A stretch of DNA of 64,000 bases from Atherinomorus stipes (lineage: Eukaryota; Chordata; Actinopteri; Atheriniformes; Atherinidae), in the NCBI GenBank assembly GCA_023101725.1, contig JALJCO010013393.1, positions 186,001-250,000 of the forward strand, in the 5' to 3' direction. The notes under the pieces are model-generated. The model was given only the letters and a program-made list of their open reading frames with translations. It was not told where the DNA came from and searched no databases. Positions 56,682-64,000 of the stretch are shown here, piece by piece; positions within the stretch are counted from its first letter, which is position 1; each line of letters starts with the position of its first letter. A program made the translations under genes and the position numbers.

Positions 56682-56966
56682 CAGGACTGTCTCAGAAAAT
56701 TATTCATGATATTTGAATATTTTGAGATAGGATATTTGAGTTTTCTTTAGCTGTATGCCATAATCAGCAATATTAAAACAATAAAAGGCTTGCAGTGTTT
56801 CAGTTGATTTGTAATGAATCCAGAATGTATGACATTTTCATGTTTTTTTAATTGCATTACAGAATATAAAGAACTTTCTCACAATATTCTAATGTTCTGA
56901 GACAGTCCTGTATCCTATCTCAAAAAATTGGAATATCATGAATTCTATTTTTCTGAGACAGTCCTG
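56682..56966 (-). mobile_element. Mariner-type MITE, inverted copy 2 plus an extra end
   Basis: 56682-56910 is the same element in the opposite orientation, between TA at 56680-56681 and TA at 56911-56912. It has CAGGACTGTCTCAGAAAATT, GCAATATTAAAACAATAAAA, TGTAATGAATCCAGAATGTA and GAGACAGTCCTG. 56913-56966 is a further terminal segment (CCTATCTCAAAAAATTGGAA to GACAGTCCTG) that is the inverse of this copy's own left end, followed by TA. Confidence 0.85.
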
Positions 56967-56968
56967 TA

Positions 56969-57059
56969 TTATACTTGGGGAGCATTACATGATATATAAT
57001 TATATACAGAATTTTCATTTCTGTGGTTATAAAGGTGTAGGTTACAACTCTTATTTTTG
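56969..57059. other. AT-rich spacer
   Basis: No named feature. Confidence 0.5.
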
Positions 57060-57535
57060 TTGTATCATAAGGTCTATCTTCAAAACCGGTCTAGATGCCA
57101 AGACGCATGTCTGAGCAAAGCGATGGACCCAGTAGTTTTCTTTTGACTGTATCTTTGTACGATATTGTATATTGTATATTATACAATATAGGAAATTGAG
57201 CAAGTGGCTTGGGTTTATCAACATTGTGGGGCATCTGCATCATGTATGGATTAACCAGTGTTAAGCATTTTAAGTGTACTTAGTTTCACCATTTTCTCCA
57301 CGAGCTGCTTGCTAACGATGGGCACTTTCAGCCACTTTTGTCCGATCCAGGCCCAGGCCTGACGACCTGCTGTCCCACATCAAATACCAGGACATCAACT
57401 GAAGGCGTTCAATCTCAAAGGTAAGTTGCTCTGATTGGTTGATGCCCTGCATCAAGCTGCAAATGTTCAGATTTTTTAACCCTGGCACAGTACCAGACGC
57501 CCAGACGCTTGATGCAGCGCTGCATCAAGAATGAC
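57060..57535 (+). mobile_element. PIF/Harbinger-type element, decayed, copy C
   Basis: AGTTTCACCATTTTCTCCAC then GAGCTGCTTGCTAACGATGG GCACTTTCAG encode EFHHFLHELLANDGHFQ-like residues, matching the EFHHLLQELRADEGRFQ block at 12.1 kb. Downstream CTCTGATTGGTTGATGCCCT, GCATCAAGCTGCAAATGTTC and AGACGCCCAGACGCTTGATG match 7757-7932 and 12360-12420. An imperfect TA-rich palindrome (ATTGTATATTGTATATTATA) lies near 57165. The ends were not resolved. Confidence 0.6.
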
Positions 57536-57639
57536 TAAAGGAGAAGACGAGACACACAAAGAACAAAAGTCCTACTGGCTACAGCTCTGTGTTTTGCAGG
57601 AAAACCTCTATTTCTGGATGAAATGAAGCTGCATCAGTG
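57536..57639. other. Spacer
   Basis: No named feature. Confidence 0.5.
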
Positions 57640-58556
57640 GTTTTGAGTTGATCAGATTTATTTCACATCTGACCACAAGCCATTTTTTCTCCCATCCAGA
57701 GCCACTTATTGTCCTCCACTAATGTTTTGGTTGTGTTTACCCACAATTCCATACTCTGAACCCACAATGCACTTTGCTTTGTAGTCCGCTTCCTGTAATT
57801 GGTCCCTGTGAATCTAAAGGCACATTCAGAAAGCATAGCGCGCGAGTCTCTGTCCATTTGGGGACTCGGTCCGGTTGGGGGCGGGGTTGGTCTTCCGGAC
57901 CGAGATCGCATTCATGTTGCACTGTTGCCAAACGAGCCAAACGGGCCAAGAATGAGAATCTCAGGTGGCGCTGCTTTCGGATTCACGTAGGCGAGGAGAA
58001 AACGCACATACAAGAAGGTTCTCACTACTTCTGTTTCCTCCACAAAGCGACATTATTTTTGTACGAGGAGCCGGATATGATTTCATCAGATCTAATATCC
58101 ATTAAAGCTTTTACTTTCTCGTAACTCCGCGTCTGCCCACGAGCCATCTTTGTAAGTACCGCAGTCCCTCACGTGTGTTTGTTGTCGTGGCATTTACCCA
58201 CGTTGTCCAAACATTGACCCACAATGCCAATGCAGTTTGTAGTCCACTTCCTGTATTTGGTTCACTGAATCGGACCGAGACCTGCGTTTGCAGGCAGATC
58301 GAGTCCGCTTGTTTGTTCTGGATCAGAGTTCATTTGCGCATTCACAACTCCCCTAACGAAGCGGAATTTCTGAGCAAACGGACTCTGATTCGAATCAAAA
58401 AAGCTTTGTGAATGCGCCCTAACTGAGGCCTGCATCCAAAGGCAGACTCAGACAGTACTTCTTTGATCTGAATCAGAGTTGATTTGTGCATTCACAATTT
58501 CCAAAATGAAGGAGATTTGAATCAAAAGGGCTGGTGTGAATGTGTCCTAATATTTA
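57640..58556. mobile_element. Composite MITE region with internal duplication
   Basis: Two modules recur. Module 1: ACCCACAATGCACTTTGCTT, TGTAGTCCGCTTCCTGTAAT (57761) and ACCCACAATGCCAATGCAGT, TTGTAGTCCACTTCCTGTAT (58218). Module 2: GATCAGAGTTCATTTGCGCA, TTCACAACTCCCCTAACGAA, GAATCAAAAAAGCTTTGTGA, ATGCGCCCTAA (58321-58422) and AATCAGAGTTGATTTGTGCA, TTCACAATTTCCAAAATGAA, GTGTGAATGTGTCCTAA (58471-58552). The AGGGCGCATTCACA-type ends are typical of a fish MITE family. It looks like overlapping or tandem insertions of one element. Confidence 0.6.
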
Positions 58557-60037
58557 CTCAGAGCTGTTACTTGCTGTATGCAAACTATAAATGCACAGGG
58601 CCACCCAAGGGCCTATGCAGTGCAGTCCTGGGGTCACAGGACTGGATATTCAGCCTCCTCTGTGTTATTGAGATGACTTTTTACTTGTATACTGAAAGAT
58701 TTATGTAGGTTATGAGAATAAAATAAGCTACAATAATCAGCTGTGGCTGGTGTTTTTGTGGTACAATTAAGTCAAGGTCGTTGGACTCTGCTGTCACACA
58801 GTGAGTGATATCTACTGACAGGTATGATTGACAGGTACCCATCATTCCAGTGAGTGAAAATATGAATGGCAAACAGTGTTGTGGCAGGAAGATGAAGTTG
58901 CTCCAGTGGGGCAGAAAAATGTAAGAAGAAAATTAAGGAAGAAGTTACACAGTAGGATGATGGTACACCATTACTGCGGATGTAGAGGTGGGGTGTGGTG
59001 CAACAAGTTTTTAGCAAGTTTTTTGTCATTTGTCCTGTTAACAAGCTAAACTAAGCTTTGGGAAAATTCTAGCTAGCTAGGATTTGTGTTCTCATAAACT
59101 AGCTTTGATGTTAGCTTGATCAAAGTTGGCTGAGACAAATGAACATTTCAAATATGACTGAGGTGAGTTACCCGTTTGCCACCTGGAGTGGCAGGCACAT
59201 GAAGAGAGCCGAACTTTTGAGAAAAAAAATTTGTCAGCCATCTAAACAGATGGAGTCTTTCCCTCCAGCCCTGAGCTGCCGAGTGTGCAGCGCTCGAATT
59301 GGCTTGTGCAGCAATAGTTTCTGCGTCAGGTCTAATTGTTGTGCTTGCCGCAGCCGAATTTATGACATATGGCAGGAAGTGGGATGAAGAAAGTAGAGAA
59401 ATCTGCCCATTTCCAAAATAAAAACTTCTTGTAAAATAAACAGCTGGATCGATGATATGAAGGTGGATCTGCATGTAAGCAGGAGATGAAGACACATTGT
59501 GAAGGAAGTGGGGAAGCCAGGGTATCGTGTGCCAATGAACCCATTCAAGTGCGGACCAACAATTTGTTTATAAGAAGAATTCTTTAGTTATCTGATTATT
59601 GGGTTCCATGTAGACGAGCTGAAAGAAGAACACCCACACAAGAGAAACAAGAGGGATTGGGTTTTCAATACATCTAACCACATGCACAAGGAAAGCAAGG
59701 GGGCGTCGGCTAAACACGGGTGACAGGAGGACTTTGTAGCGTGGTGCTTTAGGTCCAGTGGAAATGCATAGTCATCCGATCAGATACAAAATTCAAAAGT
59801 GTAAAAATCTGTTCTACTTGTGTCCGATGAGTGGCGGGCCCTATCCTCCCGTGTAACTGACAGACTGACAGAGTGACTGAAATGAGTGGCATCATTGACG
59901 TTGTGTAAGATTATAGTGGGGGGAAAACTTTATGTTATTCAAGGATTATTTTGGGGCAAATTAAGGCTTTCCATCATTTACTGTAATGTGTAAAGTTGAA
60001 TGGGATCTCATAAAATCAGAGGGTAGTAAAATGAATC
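58557..60037. other. No gene recognised
   Basis: Mixed DNA; open frames at 59148-59495 on both strands have no recognisable domain. Confidence 0.5.
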
Positions 60038-60045
60038 ATTGACAG

Positions 60046-60545
60046 CAATGTTGCCAACTTTTCATGGAGAGAAGTCGCTATTGGCTGACCCAAAAGTTGC
60101 CAGAAGTCGCTAAGTTACGTCACCAAACCAATCACTTGACTTCGCGCATGCGCAGAATCATATACCAGCATCTTATATATTTATTATTGACATACTACAA
60201 TACTCATTTACAAGGGTACTGAAGGTGTAACATACACATTTGAGTGATGGTGAAAAGAATACCCAGTTGTGCCCACAAAGCATCATGGGAAATAATGTAG
60301 ATGAGAAGGCGTGGTCATCTCACAGCAGCTTAGGAGGGCTGCTGTCTGCAAATGGACAGCGGGAGCAGTGAGTGAGTGCCAGGAGGCAGCTCCTGATGAA
60401 CGGGTGGAGCGATATAAACTTTGTCTCCATGATCACCAGGAAAAGTCGCTAGATTGGTCGCTAGGCGCTTTTTTGAAAATAAGTCGCTAGAGGGGTCTGA
60501 AAAGTCGCTAAATATAGCGACAAAGTCGCTAAGTTGGCAACAATG
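60046..60545. mobile_element. hAT-type MITE, 500 bp, perfect 8-bp duplication
   Basis: ATTGACAG at 60038-60045 is repeated exactly at 60546-60553. Element ends CAATGTTGCCAACTT and AAGTTGGCAACAATG are inverted. The subterminal regions are filled with GTCGCTA words on one side and TAGCGAC on the other (AGAAGTCGCTATTGG at 60070, AAAGTCGCTAAATATAGCGA at 60500). There is no coding capacity. Ends, spacing and duplication fit the hAT superfamily. Confidence 0.92.
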
Positions 60546-60553
60546 ATTGACAG

Positions 60554-60910
60554 CAACATATTTTAACCAGTTATTAAACATGTATATCTGCTAAAGTAAG
60601 CAGAATAGACCATTCCCCCTGCCAGTCTCTATCTTGTTCTCTCTGGGACTGTAGCATGTCCAGAGCTGGTCCACAAACCACTCACGTCCCAAATAAAATA
60701 AAATAAAAAACTGATGAGCATCGCTTTCTCAGATAATTAGTTTATCATTTTTGGCGGGACTAAGACAGAGCTACATGCTATCTTAAAGTGAATGGAATCA
60801 ATTAATCTTTCTTTGTTGTAGAAGTCAGGTTCAGAACAAGATGTTATGGTATATAATTTTAAAAAGTTCAATATGGCCTTCTCTTGTAGCCACAATTAAT
60901 CATCCTTGCT
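60554..60910. other. No recognised feature
   Basis: AT-rich spacer with an AAAT-type patch at 60693-60707. Confidence 0.55.
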
Positions 60911-60924
60911 GAAAATCAAATTGC

Positions 60925-61119
60925 GGGGCGGTGATTAGCTCAGTTGGTTGAGCAGCCGCCCCATGAACAGAGGCCACAGTTCCTCAACGCAGTCGGCCCC
61001 GGTTGGATTCCCGGTCCAGGTCCCTTTGCTGCATGTCACTCCCCACTCTCTCTGCCCCTTTCCTGTCACTATACACTGTCGCATAAAGGCCACTAGTGCC
61101 CAAAAATCCTTTTAAAAAA
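60925..61119 (+). mobile_element. tRNA-derived SINE with perfect 14-bp duplication
   Basis: GAAAATCAAATTGC lies at 60911-60924 and again at 61120-61133. The 195-bp insert starts GGGGCGGTGATTAGCTCAGT. Box A is TAGCTCAGTTGG (60936-60947) and box B GGTTGGATTCC (61001-61011). The body CCTTTGCTGCATGTCACTCC and CCTTTCCTGTCACTATACAC lead to an AAAAA-rich tail. This is a complete-looking SINE of a family common in percomorph fish, and the intact duplication suggests it is fairly recent. Confidence 0.93.
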
Positions 61120-61184
61120 GAAAATCAAATTGCACACCCGAGTCTTGTGTTCCAATCAATGCCATGACCCCTGTGATTGGTAAA

Positions 61185-61905
61185 AACCATAGACCGTTAA
61201 CAGAGAGGGACAAAGCTGCTCACATCACCCATTGGTTTCTGAAGAGCTTAAAGTGAAGCCAGTTGGGCGTGTCCCACTGACGCCATCTTGCCGTGTCACG
61301 TGTGTCATAACTCCTGAAAAATACTAAAATGGGCAAAGGCATGGCCGCTCCGAGCCGCGGGGCAAATAATTGACAGCTGTTTTACTCTGGGCTAAACCCT
61401 AATTGAGGTATCTCGAAACTAAGAGGAGCTAACGAAGATCAGCCCCCTACGCGGTGGGGTAAAGGTAAGACACGCTTAGACTTGCTATTATCTGACTAAA
61501 ATCCGTCGTTATACGACTGCTACAAACTGAGACCTTATGAGAGCACACAAGGAGCTAACTAGGAGCTGCCAGTTGGCAGGCTGGCTTCCGGTCTGTCGCA
61601 TGTCAGTCAAAAGGACACGCCCTTAATTAAGTGTAATTTCAAGATTAGATAACAACTAAACGGATGAGTTATAAAAAAAATTCACCCCTCTCACAGTTGA
61701 CATAAAGGTAAACTTGATCTATTAAACCTAAAATGATTTTTTGAACCAGGCTGCAAACATGTTTATTTCTGCTGTGAAGTTGGCCTTTTTAGCATGGGAG
61801 TCTATGGGGATTAGCTCTGTTTTGCAGCCACTAGTGGATCAAGGGAGAACTACAAAAAATGGCTTCTTCCGGGTAGCCTCATAGTTGGCCACCGGATGTT
61901 GCCGC
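61185..61905 (+). mobile_element. Teleost repeat, AGGCCAACTTTACA type, copy 2
   Basis: CATAGACCGTTAACAGAGAG, AAAGTGAAGCCAGTTGGGCG, GCCATCTTGCCGTGTCACGT, GTCATAACTCCTGAAAAATA, later GAACCAGGCTGCAAACATGT and GAAGTTGGCCTTTTTAGCAT, to CTTCTTCCGGGTAGCCTCAT. It is the inverted relative of 54725-55360. GC-rich blocks (GGCCGCTCCGAGCCGCGG) lie near 61341. No transposase. Confidence 0.75.
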
Positions 61906-62788
61906 TTGGTAAAAACCAGTGACCACTGCACTCATTTGATGGATGTTGGTGGGCTTTTTGACCATTGCAAGATGATATTTGCTTCATTTTCACCACACCA
62001 CACTCTCTCTGTCTCATCCATTCATTCTCTCTGATCCATTCATCCATTTTCTTAATTAAACATTCATACTCTTGCCTCATTTTTACCCCTACAACTAACC
62101 CACTTACTGTAATACAGGCCTATTCATTCATATATTCTTCCATCTTCTCTCTTTTAGGATTATGCAAATCACAGTTTGAGTTTCAGAAAAAAACTACACT
62201 CAGCAGAATATTTTCTTTAACTTTTGTGACGTTATCTCTTCAGATTTGAACTTTCAAAGTTAAACTTTTCAGGTTTTGCGGTCTTGAGTAAGATAAATGA
62301 AACTGAAGCACAGGACCTAGATCTGCAAATGTTTTATACCCTGGAGTGGAAATGTTGGTGTAGTGTCCTTATGCATCTGTCCATTTAAATATATGTTTGT
62401 ATTTAGTAAAGGTGCATTTTAAAAAAAATGGCCCTGAAAGTAGTGCAAAGTGATCTTGGTCCTGCTGCTTATAAGAGCTTTCATTTCAGAGTAAAAAATC
62501 TAGGAAGGAATTATTTGAAAGGTTATTACTGTTGAGTGAATCATCATGATCTGTCTGCTTTACGATTCATTGTTTGCAGCCTTATTTACTGCTGAGAGAA
62601 GGGTCATGTTTAACGATCCAGAATTAGCTGTAGCTGCTGGTGCACTGAGGACATACAGGTGTTACACAACACATGTGGGAGGAAATAATGTGAGAAGGAA
62701 GCTGTTCCTCATTTGAATGCATTCATTTGAAGTGCAAGAAGAAAACACAATCTGAATATTATTATTAAACTACAGTGTAGGAAGTCAG
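61906..62788. other. No recognised feature
   Basis: A TTCATTCAT/ATCCATTCA-rich patch at about 62015-62070 is the only structure seen. Confidence 0.5.
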
Positions 62789-63150
62789 GGCTGCACGGTG
62801 GCATGGTGGTTAGCACTGCAGCCTCACACTGAAAAGGTCACTAGTTTGATTCCCGGCTGGGGAGGGGGTTCGACCGATTCCATAGTGGCCTTCCTGTGTT
62901 GAGTTTGCATGTTCTCCCCATGTACGTGTGGGTTCTCTCCCGGTACTCTGGCTTCCTCGCACCATCCAAAGACATGCATGTTAGGTTATGGTCACTCTAA
63001 ATTGTCCCTAGGAGTGAATGTGAGTGTGAATGGTTGTCTGTCTCTCTGTGTCGGCCCTGTGACAGACTGGCGACCTGTCCAGGGTGTACCCTGCTTCTCA
63101 CCTGATAATAGCTGGGATAGGCTCCAGCAACCCTGAACTGGATAAGGAGT
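62789..63150 (+). mobile_element. GGTTAGCAC retroposon, near full length, copy 3
   Basis: Head GGTGGCATGGTGGTTAGCAC, box B region AGTTTGATTCCCGGC, body GTGGGTTCTCTCCCGGTACT, GAATGGTTGTCTGTCTCTCT and GCGACCTGTCCAGGGTGTAC, end GCAACCCTGAACTGGATAAG. The usual GAATGAATGA tail is absent and no duplication was found. Confidence 0.9.
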
Positions 63151-64000
63151 CTTTAGCAAGAAGCAACATCAAAGTTCTCTGCACTCTTCAGGTTTTGTTC
63201 ATTTCTGTCTATTTGAATTATTTTGATGGGCACACTGTTTTTTTCCATATTTAGATAGATAAATACAGTATTCCCAACCAGAGGAGCATCTGTTGGCTGC
63301 AAACATACTATTTGCTTATAGGATGACTACAGATGTGAGCTATTAGCTGGAAAATCAAATCAGAATCGAGATTAATGTTTTTACAAGTGAGCGAAAATTT
63401 ACTTGAAAAGCAGAAAAGTAAATATTTTACACACCTTTTTTAAAAGAAATATGTGAAGGCTCTCTCCAAGAACGGTGTGGAGACATGATCCAAATCTGAT
63501 ATTTTCTCAATGGGATCCTCACTGTCATGATGACTTCATGTCTCTACTATTTCTTTAACTGTTAGTTTTAATCTTATAAACTCTGAATTAATCAGATCAA
63601 TTCATCTATGGGTCCCAGTCTCAGGCCAGTTACAGCTCTGCAATGCAAAACAGTATTTCCACAGCTTTTTAGGATGATTGTGACAGAAAGCATAAACAAT
63701 CTCCACCATGATGACAGAGTTGAAGTTTTAGATTATAAAATGTGACTACGGTCGCTGCTGAAGCTAATGAATGAGTGTTTAAAGTGGACTGTACAGATTG
63801 TTTTATTTGCAACAGCCAGCTCGGCCTCCGGCTCTCCATCTTTTTCAACTGAGCAGAGAATAATTGAATTCATCCACCATGCCACAAGTCATGTTCACCA
63901 TCTTTCATATCAAAGAGCGGGAAAGATGGCCTTTTCACATCCATAGCTGATGATAGCATGTAATGTTTGTCCTATTCACTCCAAAGCGTGATAATCTCAT
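63151..64000. other. No recognised feature
   Basis: AT-rich DNA, GATA-like triplet at 63256; no gene seen to the window edge. Confidence 0.55.

Noticed and set aside
59148..59495. Open frames on both strands around 59.1-59.5 kb
   Set aside because: Low-information peptides without motifs; no exon signals I could defend.
60925..61012. tRNA gene candidate
   Set aside because: A and B boxes are present, but the acceptor arms do not pair as in a tRNA and a SINE body with target duplication follows.
1..64000. CRISPR array, bacterial defence system or operon
   Set aside because: The window is vertebrate DNA with dense fish repeats; no regularly spaced direct repeats with unique spacers and no compact coding strings.

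Overview
The window is vertebrate nuclear DNA, most likely from a ray-finned (teleost, probably percomorph-type) fish. The grounds are the interspersed repeats: L2-type LINE tails, tRNA-derived SINEs with the teleost body 'CCTTTGCTGCATGTC', the very common fish retroposon beginning GGTGG..AGTGGTTAGCAC, TA-flanked mariner-type elements, TTAA-flanked elements, hAT elements with 8-bp target duplications, and decayed PIF/Harbinger copies. AT-rich single-copy DNA and long TA/CA microsatellites fit this. I see no host protein-coding exon, rRNA, functional tRNA, CRISPR array or bacterial-type operon that I can support. The window reads as an intergenic or large intronic region.

Layout. 0-5 kb: microsatellites, a hAT relic that still shows a BED zinc finger, two MITE-like repeats and a LINE C-terminal relic. 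5.9-7.4 kb: a mariner-type element with a broken transposase start and a roughly 620-bp A-rich tract inside it. 7.7-13 kb: PIF/Harbinger fragments, a poly-A-tailed retrocopy, a possible solo LTR, and a TTAA-flanked element split by an L2 LINE. 13-21 kb: SINEs, a CACACTTGG MITE, a GTTGAA-rich repeat, a second mariner-type element and a retrocopy with a 13-bp target duplication. 21-28 kb: mostly unique DNA with LINE tails and one short retrocopy with a perfect duplication. 28-36 kb: dispersed repeats, SINEs and two adjacent foldback elements. 37-42 kb: a large foldback, a LINE C-terminal domain relic, a TSD-flanked MITE and a second TTAA element. 42-50 kb: two L2 reverse-transcriptase relics, each interrupted by a DNA transposon (one by a hAT with its target duplication). 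52-63 kb: repeat copies in inverted pairs, a 500-bp hAT with a perfect 8-bp duplication, and a SINE with a perfect 14-bp duplication.

No genes here act together as a pathway. The coherent story is one of nested mobile-element insertions whose relative order can be read from target duplications and interruptions. The most unusual items are the A-rich tract, the poly-A-tailed retrocopy family that I do not recognise (three copies), and the stacks of nested elements.
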